From Halorubrum halophilum (GTDB lineage Archaea; Halobacteriota; Halobacteria; Halobacteriales; Haloferacaceae): DNA of 64,000 nt. The notes beneath the pieces were generated by a model, which was not told the origin of the DNA, made no database searches, and saw only the letters and a list, made by a program, of their open reading frames with translations. A program made the position numbers and the translations under genes. This document shows positions 16,472 through 24,969 of this stretch, in pieces; position 1 is the first letter of the stretch, and each line of letters begins with the position of its first letter. The DNA is taken from assembly GCF_000739595.1 (NCBI RefSeq), contig NZ_BBJP01000059.1, forward strand, positions 1 through 64,000, read 5' to 3'.

Positions 16472-17068
16472 ATGAAGATCCGGCAGAACATCCGTCACTG
16501 GGCCGCCAAGAAGGCGTTGACGACGCCGGTCGTCGGCGACGTGGCGAACGACAAGCTCGTCGACCTCCACACGAGCATCTTCCTCAACAAGGCCGACGAG
16601 GACCGTCGCGAGGAGCGCCGGGACCACCTCGACAGCTTCTTCGACGCGACGATGGACACCTACGTCGCCGCCCTAGAGGCCGGCTTCCCGGAGGCCGAGG
16701 CCCGCGAGATCACCCACGTGCAGGCCAACTTCGACTTCTTCAACCACGGCTGGACGGAGATGATGGAGATCCCGGGCGACGAACTGGAGCCGCACTACCG
16801 GCGCTACGAGTCCTTCTTCGGCGACCACGGGATCACGATCGACGACCCGCTCGGCGAGTTCCGGCCTGCAGAGGGCGTCGTCGACGCCCCCGAGACCCCC
16901 GAGAAGCTGGAGACGGCGGAGTACGAGAACGCGCTGGCCGGCTTCGCCGACGACGTGTACGTCGAGACCGACGACGGGGAGACGGTCGTCGGCGGCGACC
17001 GCGAGGAGCCGGACGAGGTCGACCCGTCCGCCGCGCCGGGGCTCGACGAGGACGAGGCGAGCGCCTGA
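16472..17068 (+). CDS. Conserved haloarchaeal protein (DUF6149-like)
   Basis: A 198-residue soluble protein whose first 130 residues (MKIRQNIRHWAAKKALTTP...HVQANFDFFNHGWTEMMEIP) match what I remember as DUF6149, a helical family largely confined to haloarchaea. The C-terminal 60 residues are acidic and low-complexity. The ATG at 16472 begins the conserved sequence. It is divergent from the flavoprotein gene with a 153-bp gap. There is no enzyme motif, so no function is assigned. Confidence 0.8.
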   Translation: MKIRQNIRHWAAKKALTTPVVGDVANDKLVDLHTSIFLNKADEDRREERRDHLDSFFDATMDTYVAALEAGFPEAEAREITHVQANFDFFNHGWTEMMEIPGDELEPHYRRYESFFGDHGITIDDPLGEFRPAEGVVDAPETPEKLETAEYENALAGFADDVYVETDDGETVVGGDREEPDEVDPSAAPGLDEDEASA

Positions 17069-17129
17069 CCGGGGATCCGCGGCGCGCCGAGGGGCTCACG
17101 TTTATGAGTCGGCAGCGTGACCGGCCGAC

Positions 17130-18170
17130 ATGAACCGCGGGCAATCGTTTCTCCTCCTCCTCATCGGTGCGGTCGCGCTCCTGACGCTCTTCGTCATCAG
17201 CCCCTTCATCGAGTACGTCATCGCCTCCGCGATCCTCGCGTACGTCCTCTACCCGTTTCACGTGCGTCTCTCGCGTCGGCTCCGGCTGGCGCTCGCCGAC
17301 CGGGTTCGCGAATCGGTGTCGCGCCGGCTGGGGAACATGCTGTCCGCGCTCCTCTTGATCCTCTCGTCGATCGTCGCCGTCATCCTGCCGCTCGCGTACA
17401 TCTCGTGGGTGTTCGTCCGCGACCTCTCGGAGATCGCGCGGGGGAACACCGACGTCGACGTCGCGGCCATCGAGGCGGAGATCGCGGCGCTCACCGGCGA
17501 GCAGGTCGAGGTCGGTGAGGTGCTGGCGACGGCCGGACAGGTGCTCGCCAACACGCTGTTCGGCGGCGTCGGCGGGATCGTCACCACCGCGATCCGCGCG
17601 TCGGTCGGGCTCTCGCTGGCGCTGTTCTTAGTCTACTACACGCTGCTCGACGGGCCGGCGTTCGTGCGGTGGATCCGCCAGACGAGCCCGCTCCCGTCGA
17701 ACGTCACGGCGGACCTCGTCGACCGCGTCGACGCGATGACCCGTGGGGTCGTGATCGGCCACATCGTCGTGGCGCTGCTGCAGGCGCTGGTCGCCGGCGT
17801 CGGGCTCTGGGCCGCCGGGATCCCCAACGTCGTCTTCTGGACCTTCGTGATGGCGGTGTTGGCGCTGGTACCGTTGGTTGGAGCGTTCTTCGTCTGGGGA
17901 CCGGCGGCGGCGTACCTCGTCGCGGTCGATCAGGTGACCGCGGGGGTGTTGCTCGCGCTGTACGGCGTGTTCGTCATCGCGATGGTGGACAACTACGCGC
18001 GACCGATGATCATCGACCAGCAGGCCCACCTGAACCCGGCCGTGATCCTGCTCGGGGTGTTCGGCGGGATCTACTCCGTCGGGTTCACCGGACTGTTCGT
18101 CGGCCCGATCGTCATCGGCGTGCTCGCGGCCACGCTGGAGACGTTCCGAGAGGATTACGACGTGATCTAG
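17130..18170 (+). CDS. AI-2E/PerM-family membrane transporter
   Basis: A 346-residue integral membrane protein with about eight hydrophobic spans in the AI-2E exporter-like family. There are paired spans at the N-terminus, a polar extracytoplasmic region around residues 95-145, then closely spaced C-terminal helices, including the typical GLWAAGIPNVVFWTFVMAVLALVPLVGAFFVWGP and NYARPMIIDQQAHLNPAVILLGVFGG blocks. Substrates of archaeal members are unknown; some relatives move ions such as Na+. The start at 17130 has TATA-like TTTATGA at about -27. Confidence 0.88.
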   Translation: MNRGQSFLLLLIGAVALLTLFVISPFIEYVIASAILAYVLYPFHVRLSRRLRLALADRVRESVSRRLGNMLSALLLILSSIVAVILPLAYISWVFVRDLSEIARGNTDVDVAAIEAEIAALTGEQVEVGEVLATAGQVLANTLFGGVGGIVTTAIRASVGLSLALFLVYYTLLDGPAFVRWIRQTSPLPSNVTADLVDRVDAMTRGVVIGHIVVALLQALVAGVGLWAAGIPNVVFWTFVMAVLALVPLVGAFFVWGPAAAYLVAVDQVTAGVLLALYGVFVIAMVDNYARPMIIDQQAHLNPAVILLGVFGGIYSVGFTGLFVGPIVIGVLAATLETFREDYDVI

Positions 18171-18183
18171 GCGCGGGTCGTAC

Positions 18184-18239
18184 GTGACTGAGCGACGCGC
18201 GGAGGTCGTGACCGAGAGACGTGCGGAGGTCGTTTTAAA
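18184..18239 (+). promoter_or_regulatory. Tandem 24-bp direct repeat plus TATA box before tspO
   Basis: Two adjacent copies, GTGACTGAGCGACGCGCGGAGGTC-like (18184-18207 and 18208-18231), differ at only a few positions. They end directly at TTTTAAA (18233-18239), about 28 nt before the tspO ATG. Two sites just upstream of a TATA box suit an activator; that role is inferred. Confidence 0.45.
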
Positions 18240-18263
18240 CCGCTCGCGCGCGTATCTCGGCTC

Positions 18264-18797
18264 ATGTCCACCTCCGCCGGCGCGCCCCTTCCGGACCGGC
18301 GCGACGCCCTGCTCGTCGTCGCCGCCGCAGTCGCGGTCAACCTGATCGGCGCGATCGGGGTTCCCTTCACCGCCACCGAGAGCGCGTGGTTCGCCGGGCT
18401 CGACCTGCCCGCCTACTACCCGCCGAGCTGGGCGTTCGGCGTCGTGTGGCCGGTCCTGTACGCGCTGATCGGCGCCGCGGCCGCGCTCGTCTACCTCGGC
18501 GGTCGCGAGGGGGAGGGGCGCGCCGGCGGAGCGGCGCGGCTCGCCCGCGACGCCCGGATCGCGCTCGTCCTGTTCGGCGTCCAGCTCGTCGTCAACGTCG
18601 CGTGGTCGCCCGTCTTCTGGGGGCTCGAACGCCCCGATCTCGGGCTCGTCGTCCTCGGGCTCCTGCTCCCGCTCGTGGTCGCGACGATCGCCGCGTTCGA
18701 CCGGGTCGACCGGCGGGCAGCCCTCCTGCTCGTCCCGTACCTCGCGTGGAACTGCTTCGCGACCGCGCTCAACTACGGGATCTGGGCGCTGAACTGA
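18264..18797 (+). CDS. tspO: TspO/MBR-family membrane protein
   Basis: A 177-residue protein with five predicted helices and the TspO signatures: YYPPSWAFGVVWPVLYALIGAA (helix 2), LVVNVAWSPVFWGLERPDLGL (helix 3-4) and VPYLAWNCFATALNYGIWALN at the C-terminus. TspO proteins bind porphyrins and related compounds and help in tetrapyrrole or oxidative stress responses in other organisms. In haloarchaea a link to carotenoid or retinal metabolism has been suspected but not shown here. The leaderless start at 18264 is supported by TTTTAAA upstream. Confidence 0.93.
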   Translation: MSTSAGAPLPDRRDALLVVAAAVAVNLIGAIGVPFTATESAWFAGLDLPAYYPPSWAFGVVWPVLYALIGAAAALVYLGGREGEGRAGGAARLARDARIALVLFGVQLVVNVAWSPVFWGLERPDLGLVVLGLLLPLVVATIAAFDRVDRRAALLLVPYLAWNCFATALNYGIWALN

Positions 18798-18857
18798 CGG
18801 ACCGGTTACTCTCCGCGGTCCCCGCTTTCTCTCCCCTCCCCGCTCTCTCCGCGGCCC

Positions 18858-19466
18858 TCACTCTCTTTCCTCCCCGAGCCGCGACGCGGTGAACTCCCGT
18901 TCCACCGGGTCGAGGTCGCGGTCGCCGTCGCGGAAGGCGCGCAGGCCCGCGCGGTACCGCTCGTCCCCGATATCGCTCCCCGCCGCCGGCTCGGTCGCCG
19001 GGCGTTCAAGCACTAGCTCGGCGATCCCAGTCTGCTCGCCCGTGTACGCGAAGCCGCATTTCGAGAGCGCAGCGTAGGCGAACGGGTTGTTGACCGCGAT
19101 CTTCACCCGGTCGTACCCGTCGGCCGCGAGCAGCGAGACGGTCCGATCGACGAGTTGCGGACCGAGCCCCTCCCCGCGGCGCGCGACGTGAACGGTGACG
19201 TACCGGAGCCGACAGCAGTCGGGGTCGGTCCGGTCGGGCGAGAAGGAGACCGCGGCCACCACGTCGTCGTCGAACTCGCTCGCCTCGACGGTCGGCGGGA
19301 GGGGCTCGTCCGGCTCCCACTCCGGCACCGCCGGCGAGCCGTCCGGGGTCCGCAAGGCCGCCTTGCCCGGCCCGCCGACGACGAACTTGCCGGCGTAGGC
19401 GAACGCCCGGTAGTCGAGCCGCAGCGTCGCCCCCGAGCCCGGGCCGCCGAGGAACGCGTACTCCAT
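18858..19466 (-). CDS. GNAT-family N-acetyltransferase
   Basis: A 202-residue protein with a GNAT core: strand beta4 LRYVTVHVARRGEGLGPQLVDRTVSLLA contains the acetyl-CoA pyrophosphate loop (R-x-x-G-x-G/L), followed by VKIAVNNPFAYAALSKCGFAYTGE. An N-terminal beta-rich extension (residues 1-60) and an acidic C-terminal region flank the domain. The start at 19466 (MEYAFLGG) matches the domain onset; a longer open frame upstream has no homology. It converges with tspO across a C/T-rich spacer. The acceptor substrate is unknown. Confidence 0.8.
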   Translation of the reverse strand: MEYAFLGGPGSGATLRLDYRAFAYAGKFVVGGPGKAALRTPDGSPAVPEWEPDEPLPPTVEASEFDDDVVAAVSFSPDRTDPDCCRLRYVTVHVARRGEGLGPQLVDRTVSLLAADGYDRVKIAVNNPFAYAALSKCGFAYTGEQTGIAELVLERPATEPAAGSDIGDERYRAGLRAFRDGDRDLDPVEREFTASRLGEERE

Positions 19467-19550
19467 GGCGGACGGTACGGCCCGCCCGAATAAATGAACG
19501 GGGGTCGGCGCGCGACCGGTTTTTAAGTTCCGTCGCCGCCGATCGCCCCC

Positions 19551-20126
19551 ATGTACGGCCTCGGCGACGTTCGCTTCTTCGACCGGATCGCCCCGCTGTA
19601 CGACCGCGTCATGCCCCCGGCCGACGGCGAGGCGCTGGCCGCGGGACTCGCTCACGCGACGCGTCCGATCGACCGACTGATCGACGTGGGCGGTGGCTCC
19701 GGGCGCGCCGCGGCCGCGCTGACCGGTCCCGACATCACCGTCGTCGACGCCTCCCTCGGAATGTTGACGCGCGCTCGGAACCACCGCGGGCTCTCGGGCG
19801 TCGCCGGGGACGCGGGACGGCTCCCGTTCCGCGACGAGTCGGTCGACGCCGCGACGGTCGTCGACGCGTTCCACCACCTCCCGGACCAGGCGGCCGCGAT
19901 CGGGGAGGCCGCGCGCGTGCTCGCTCCCGGCGGCGCGCTCGTGATCCGGGAGTTCGACCCGACGCACCCGCTCGGCAGAGCGCTCGTCGCGAGCGAGCAC
20001 GCGATCGGAATGGAGTCGCGGTTCCGTTCGCCCGCCGACCTCGTCGCCGAACTCGCCGATGCCGGGTTCGACCCGCGGATCGTCGACCGCGGGTTCGCCT
20101 ACACGGTCGCCGGCGTGCGGGAGTGA
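19551..20126 (+). CDS. Class I SAM-dependent methyltransferase
   Basis: A 191-residue Rossmann-fold methyltransferase with motif I LIDVGGGSGRAA (about residues 42-53), the acidic strand end DITVVDASLGML, motif II GDAGRLPFRDESVDAATVVDAFHHL and post-motif VLAPGGALVIREFDP. This is the UbiE/MenG-like subgroup, though the true substrate could be any small molecule. The C-terminus (GFDPRIVDRGFAYTVAGVRE) is short. TTTTTAA about 27 nt upstream supports the start. No partner pathway gene lies nearby. Confidence 0.87.
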   Translation: MYGLGDVRFFDRIAPLYDRVMPPADGEALAAGLAHATRPIDRLIDVGGGSGRAAAALTGPDITVVDASLGMLTRARNHRGLSGVAGDAGRLPFRDESVDAATVVDAFHHLPDQAAAIGEAARVLAPGGALVIREFDPTHPLGRALVASEHAIGMESRFRSPADLVAELADAGFDPRIVDRGFAYTVAGVRE

Positions 20127-20256
20127 GAGTCGGTTCCGATCCGGCCTCGCAAATCTGTCCGGTGACGGGGACGCCGACGCGACCCTCGTCGGAGCCGACG
20201 GTAACACGAGCCTCGACTGACAGGGTTATCGGGGCTCCGCCGCAACCCGCGATCGA

Positions 20257-21264
20257 ATGGACGACAGATCCACGCGGACCTCCAGACGATCGGTGTTGGC
20301 CTCGGCAGGCGCGGCGCTCGCGGCGACGGCCGGCTGTCTCGGGTCGACCGACAGCGGCGGCGACGAGCCGGCGGCGTACACGACGCCCGCGGCCGCCGAG
20401 TTCGACGGCGTCGTCGACAGCCAGTGGCTCGAATCGAACCTCGACGACGTGCACCTGCTCGACGCGCGCGACGAGGAGGCGTTCGGCGAGAGCCGGATCC
20501 CCGGCGCGTACCACTTCCCGGACTCCGAGATGCTGGACAGCTACGCCGAGGAGACCGAAGACGGGTTCGAGGTCTCCCCCGAGGCGATCGCGTGGACGCT
20601 CTCGGAGGCGGGGATCGAGCGCGGCGACGACGTGGTGGTGTACGGCGCGGAGGCGAACCTCTGGGAGACGTACGCGATATACACGCTCAACGCCCTCGGC
20701 CACGAGGGGCAGGTGAGCCTGCTCGACGGCGGGTTCACGGTCTGGGACGCCGCCGGCGGCGAGACCGTCTCGGAGGCGCCCGAGGCGCAGGAGGCCACCT
20801 ACGAGCCCGAACTGGACACCGGCGTGGTGGCGACGCGGGAGTTCGTCGCCGAGAACGTCGACGAGGGCGGCGCCGCAATTCCGATCCTCGACATGCGCTC
20901 GCCCGCGGAGTACCGGGGCGAAGACCAGCGCGGCGACCTCGACCGGTTCGGCCACGTCACCGGCGCGACCAACCTCAACTTCGTCCAGAGCATCGACGAC
21001 GAGGCCGGGCGGCTCCGGACTCCCGAGGAGTTAGAGACGCTGTGGATCGACGACGCCGGCCTCTCGCCCGACGAGACGGCGGTCGCCTACTGCCAGACCG
21101 CGATCCGCGCGTCGGTCGGCTGGTTCGTCCTCGATCAGTTCGGCTTCGAGGACGTGCGCAACTACGAGGGGAGCTGGGCCGACTGGGGCACGCTCTCTGA
21201 GGACGAGGGGTACTACTACACCACCGGCGAGGACACCGGAACGATCGTCGACACGTTCGCGTAA
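20257..21264 (+). CDS. Tat-exported lipoprotein with two rhodanese domains (only the second looks active)
   Basis: A 335-residue sulfurtransferase-like protein. A twin-arginine signal (SRRSVLASAG, Arg10-Arg11) leads to a lipobox with Cys27 (TAGCLG), so it should be lipid-anchored outside the membrane. Rhodanese domain 1 (about 50-160) has VVVYGAEANLWE where the catalytic Cys loop should be and lacks Cys. Domain 2 (about 185-325) has AVAYCQTAIRASVGWF with a likely catalytic Cys. Two-domain rhodaneses usually work this way, with an inactive first half. The substrate may be thiosulfate or mercaptopyruvate. Confidence 0.92.
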   Translation: MDDRSTRTSRRSVLASAGAALAATAGCLGSTDSGGDEPAAYTTPAAAEFDGVVDSQWLESNLDDVHLLDARDEEAFGESRIPGAYHFPDSEMLDSYAEETEDGFEVSPEAIAWTLSEAGIERGDDVVVYGAEANLWETYAIYTLNALGHEGQVSLLDGGFTVWDAAGGETVSEAPEAQEATYEPELDTGVVATREFVAENVDEGGAAIPILDMRSPAEYRGEDQRGDLDRFGHVTGATNLNFVQSIDDEAGRLRTPEELETLWIDDAGLSPDETAVAYCQTAIRASVGWFVLDQFGFEDVRNYEGSWADWGTLSEDEGYYYTTGEDTGTIVDTFA

Positions 21265-21389
21265 GGCGGGGTCGTCGGCGGTGTTTGTGCCTATTTGTTA
21301 GCCGGAGGTGGACTGAAATGGCCGTTCGCTGAAGATTGCTTCGTGACTAATAACTGTGATTTAATATGTTCGGACGAAACGGGGTCACC

Positions 21390-21752
21390 ATGCCCTCCCT
21401 GAAGCGCGGTTATATCGTTGCGGCGTTGGTGCTGATTGGCGTCTGTGGACTCGCGTATTCGATAGTCATGGCCCGAGTCCTAATCGGAGCGGGATTCCTG
21501 CTTTCAGCGCTCGTCGTCGCGGTGCTGGTGTACTACGGCGACGCCGAACGCCACACGCTCACCCGCGCTACGATCGCTGTCACAGTTGTCTACGGCGTCT
21601 TCACAGTCCAACTGCTGCCGGCTGTCGTCGCCGCCTGTGTCGTCTACCTCTCCGCGTGGCTCACCGGACCTGACAGTCCGTTCGACGCACCCGACACGGA
21701 GATATTCCCGGTTAGACAGACGACTACTGAGAAGTCGGAAGACGCTGACTGA
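21390..21752 (+). CDS. Small membrane protein of unknown function
   Basis: A 120-residue protein with about four hydrophobic segments (GYIVAALVLIGVCGLAYSIVMARVLIGAGFLLSALVVAVLVYY, then two more around residues 65-95) and a polar C-terminal tail. The ATG at 21390 is preferred over the one at 21366 because GATTTAAT sits about 27 nt before it. Codon use is less GC-biased than in neighbours, and the flanks are AT-richer, hinting at a different history. No family is recognised. Confidence 0.7.
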   Translation: MPSLKRGYIVAALVLIGVCGLAYSIVMARVLIGAGFLLSALVVAVLVYYGDAERHTLTRATIAVTVVYGVFTVQLLPAVVAACVVYLSAWLTGPDSPFDAPDTEIFPVRQTTTEKSEDAD

Positions 21753-21864
21753 CTGCCCGGATAACTTGTTCAGATCGGTCCACTATCGTTCTGTACTGAC
21801 CGAAACCAGACCGATTGAATCACCGCCCAACGTTCCCTCAAAAAGGTCCGCTCAGACCTCCGCG

Positions 21865-23271
21865 TCAGTCGTGCGAGTGACTGTGCGCGCCGTGATCGTG
21901 GGCGGCGCCGTCGCCCTCGTCGTCGTGGGTATGGTCCTGCTCGCCCGAGTCCGTCTCGCCGAGCACCTCCGCACCCTCCCCGTCGATCATATCCATATTC
22001 TTGAGGTTATCCCGCTCTTCGAAGTCCTCGACGGCCTCCATCACGTCCTCCTGCGTGATCGTCATCCGGTCCTCCGTGAGCGCGCCGAGGACGGCCTCGC
22101 GGAGCACCATCCGGAGGTCCGATCCCGTGAGCCCGCTCGTCCGGTCGGCGACCTCGTCGGGGTCGAAGTCGGCGATCTTCATCTCGCGGGTGACGACCCG
22201 GAGGATGTCCGCGCGCATGTCGCGGTCGGGCTTGGGGAAGTTGACGATCTCGTCGAAGCGGCGCCACGCGGCCGCGTCGAGCTGGTCCGGGTGGTTGGTC
22301 GCGCCGATGAGGAGGACCTCGTCGCGCACGAGCGACACCTCGTCGATCGACTTGAGGAGGGTGTTGACCGCGCGCTTTAACGCGGCGTGCTCGTCGGAGC
22401 GCCGCGTCTTCGCCACCGAGTCGAACTCGTCGATGAAGAGGATACACGGCGAGAGCCGCTTGGCGACCTCGAAGGTCTTCTCGACGTTCTTGGCTGTCTC
22501 GCCGAGGTACTGGCTGGTGATCATCGACATCTTCACCTCGACGAGGGGGATGCCGAGCTCGTGGGCGAGCGCTCGCGAGACGGTCGTCTTGCCGGTCCCC
22601 GGCGGACCCACGAACAGGAGCTTCCCGATCTCGCGGAGCCCGATGCTCGCGAGGTACTCGCGGTGCTCGATGGCCTTGACGATCTTCTGTATCTCGCCCT
22701 CCTGGTCGCCCGTGAGCACGAGGTCGGCGAGCGTCGTCTCGATCTCCTCGGGGGCCTGCACGTTGACGAGGTCGAGCATCTCGCCGTCCTCGTCCTCGTC
22801 GAAGTACTCCTCCAGCAGGGCGTCGATCCAGACGCGGTCTGCCTGGATCGGCCGGACGCTGTCGCGCGCGTCCTCGTGAGTCACGGGCGCGTCGAGGTCC
22901 TCCGCGAGCTCGAGCGCGGCGACGATCGTCGGGTTCTCGGCGATCCGATCGTCGGTGGCGTGGTCGCGGTACCACTCCAGCGCCATCGCCGGCTGGGTCA
23001 GCGAGATCTCGCCGGAGAACTCCGTCCGTTGGGTGAAGAGCAGGTCGGAGACGGCGTCCCACGGGTGGTCGACACCCGTCGCGGTGCGGGTCGTCTCGCT
23101 CGTCGCCTTGAGCGGCCGCTCGACGCCGCCCGGTGCGTCGTCGGCGGCGTCGTCGGACCAGAACACCTGCCGGAAGCGCGGCGGCAGGTCGTTCTCGTCG
23201 AGGTCGCGGTTCTCGGTGTAGAGGTGCGTCGTCAACACGAACTCGACGACGTCGAGCGCCGGGTCACTCAT
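21865..23271 (-). CDS. AAA-family ATPase with His-rich C-terminal tail
   Basis: A 468-residue protein. An alpha-helical N-terminal domain (1-185) precedes one AAA module: Walker A GPPGTGKT (222-229), Walker B ILFIDEFD (277-284), sensor 1 LLIGATNH and an arginine-finger-like RRFDE. The C-terminal lid (SGLTGSDLRMVLREAV) is also typical of proteasome/FtsH/spastin-like AAA proteins. The last 25 residues hold many His and Asp, suggesting metal binding. No zinc-protease motif follows, so it is probably a chaperone or remodelling ATPase rather than FtsH. The start fits GGTTAAGC at -27 on the minus strand. Confidence 0.88.
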   Translation of the reverse strand: MSDPALDVVEFVLTTHLYTENRDLDENDLPPRFRQVFWSDDAADDAPGGVERPLKATSETTRTATGVDHPWDAVSDLLFTQRTEFSGEISLTQPAMALEWYRDHATDDRIAENPTIVAALELAEDLDAPVTHEDARDSVRPIQADRVWIDALLEEYFDEDEDGEMLDLVNVQAPEEIETTLADLVLTGDQEGEIQKIVKAIEHREYLASIGLREIGKLLFVGPPGTGKTTVSRALAHELGIPLVEVKMSMITSQYLGETAKNVEKTFEVAKRLSPCILFIDEFDSVAKTRRSDEHAALKRAVNTLLKSIDEVSLVRDEVLLIGATNHPDQLDAAAWRRFDEIVNFPKPDRDMRADILRVVTREMKIADFDPDEVADRTSGLTGSDLRMVLREAVLGALTEDRMTITQEDVMEAVEDFEERDNLKNMDMIDGEGAEVLGETDSGEQDHTHDDEGDGAAHDHGAHSHSHD

Positions 23272-23430
23272 CCGCGCGACGTAGCCGCGGGACGCGGTTA
23301 AGCGCGTCGGACCGCGGCCGCGAACGGCGGCGGAGGGACGCCGCAGGGGGATGCGACCCGCCGATTCACCTGCCGATCGCGCGGACGCCGTATCGAACGC
23401 TTATTAGCCCTGGTGATCGACCTACTTGGC

Positions 23431-24027
23431 ATGAGCTCCGAGGACGCGGCCGCGGCCGGCGGTTCCGCCGGTCAGGCCGACCCCGACGCGGACCACGAGA
23501 ACGCGCTGCAGGACGTGATCGCCGTCGACCCCGACGACGTCGAGCAGGGGACGGTGAACCGGCTCGATGCCCACACCGGCGACGGGATCCGCCACCGGGC
23601 GTTCACCTGCCTCGTGTACGACACCGACGACCGGATCCTGCTGGCCCAGCGCGCGCCCAACAAGCGGCTCTGGGACGCCCACTGGGACGGGACGGTCGCC
23701 TCTCACCCGGTCGAGGGACAGTCGCAGGAGGACGCGACCGAACAGCGCCTGGAGGAGGAGCTGGGGATCACCCCGGACCAGTACGCGGACCTCCGGGTGA
23801 CGGACAAGTTCGAGTACAAGCGCTACTACCCCAACGAGGGCGTCGAGTGGGAGGTCTGCTCGGTGCTGAAGGTGACCCTCGACGACGCCTCGCTCGATCC
23901 CGACGAGGACGAAATCGGCGGGATGCTGTGGGTCGACTACGAGCACCTCCACGAGAACCCGTCCCTGTACCGGCAGCTCCGTCTGTGTCCGTGGTTCGAG
24001 ATCGCGATGCGACGCGACTTTTCCTGA
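23431..24027 (+). CDS. idi: Type I isopentenyl-diphosphate delta-isomerase homologue (Nudix) lacking the usual catalytic Cys
   Basis: Interconverts IPP and DMAPP for isoprenoid lipids and carotenoids if active. The 198-residue Nudix protein aligns well with E. coli IDI. HRAFTCLVYD provides metal ligand His55, and RAPNKRLWDAHWDGTVASHP matches the region of Cys67. SQEDATEQRLEEELGI is the Nudix helix, and VEWEVCSV supplies Glu139 and Glu141. However, the position of the catalytic Cys (NSVCGHP in E. coli) is Ala90 here (GTVASHP). The start at 23431 has CTTATTAG about 27 nt upstream; the GTG at 23413 is too close to it. Confidence 0.85.
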   Translation: MSSEDAAAAGGSAGQADPDADHENALQDVIAVDPDDVEQGTVNRLDAHTGDGIRHRAFTCLVYDTDDRILLAQRAPNKRLWDAHWDGTVASHPVEGQSQEDATEQRLEEELGITPDQYADLRVTDKFEYKRYYPNEGVEWEVCSVLKVTLDDASLDPDEDEIGGMLWVDYEHLHENPSLYRQLRLCPWFEIAMRRDFS

Positions 24028-24121
24028 ACGGCCCCCGAGCGGCGGACCGTTCGTTTCCGAGAGCGCGACCGGAGCGACCGAAGCGGCGACTTGAAGGCGC
24101 GCGGGCGACTCAGTTCGAGAC

Positions 24122-24877
24122 ATGACTGTCGTCGCCGTGCTTGCGAAGCCGCCCCGCGAGGGGCTCGTCGCGACCGGGATCGCGGAGTCGACGCCGCTTT
24201 CGACCGCTGAGGCCGCCGACTTGTACGAGGCGCTGTTCCGCGACGCCGTCCTCGCGGTCGACCGCTCCGGCGGCGAGCTCCTCGTGAACTTCCCCGTGGA
24301 CGACGACCTCCCCGCCGAGCACCGCACCGACACGAGCCCCGAGGCCGAGCTGCGCACGCTCGTCGCCGACACCCTCGGCGGCACCGAGGAGGTCCGATTC
24401 GAGCGACAGGTTGGGTCGTCGTTCGGCGCGCGCGCCGGCAACACCGTCACCCACCTGCTCCGCGAGGAGAACGCCGACTCCGTCGCTATCGTCACCCCGC
24501 AGGCGCCGCTGCTCTCGCGGACCGTCATCGACTCGGCCGCGATGAAGCTCCGAACGAACGAGGTCGTCCTCGGTCCCTCCACCCGCGGGCGCATCTACTT
24601 CGCCGGCTTCACCGCGCCGATCGATTTCGACGGGGCGTTCGAGGCCCCGAGCCTCCCGACGCTGGCGGCCCGCGGCGCGGATGCCGACCTCGACGTGGAG
24701 TTCCTGGCGTCGTCCCCCTCGATGGTCGACGGCGACGACCTGCTCGACGCCGTCCCCGTCCTCCGCGCCCGGTTCGCCGCCGAGCGCGTCGTCCCCGACT
24801 ACACCGCCGCGTTCGTCCACGAACACGGGCTGGACGTGGTCGTCGAGGACGGAGACGCGCGGGTCATCCGCGACTGA
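24122..24877 (+). CDS. DUF2064-like nucleotidyl/glycosyl-transferase-fold protein
   Basis: A 251-residue protein beginning TVVAVLAKPPREGLVAT, with a later SVAIVTPQAPLLSRTVIDSAAMKLRTNEVVLGPSTRGRIYFAGF block. This is the pattern of the DUF2064/TIGR04282 group and its CofC-like relatives, which share a nucleotide-diphospho-sugar transferase fold. The expected DxD metal pair is not convincing: TPQAP occupies that place, so transferase activity is uncertain. The neighbour upstream is idi, and a small DUF5812-like gene follows 92 bp later. Confidence 0.7.
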   Translation: MTVVAVLAKPPREGLVATGIAESTPLSTAEAADLYEALFRDAVLAVDRSGGELLVNFPVDDDLPAEHRTDTSPEAELRTLVADTLGGTEEVRFERQVGSSFGARAGNTVTHLLREENADSVAIVTPQAPLLSRTVIDSAAMKLRTNEVVLGPSTRGRIYFAGFTAPIDFDGAFEAPSLPTLAARGADADLDVEFLASSPSMVDGDDLLDAVPVLRARFAAERVVPDYTAAFVHEHGLDVVVEDGDARVIRD

Positions 24878-24969
24878 CACGCCGACCCGGCGTTCGAGAC
24901 GAACGCGGCTCGAAACCCCGAGCAGCGCGGCTCGAAACCCGGAAAAGGCTCGGCCGCCTACGACTGGTA

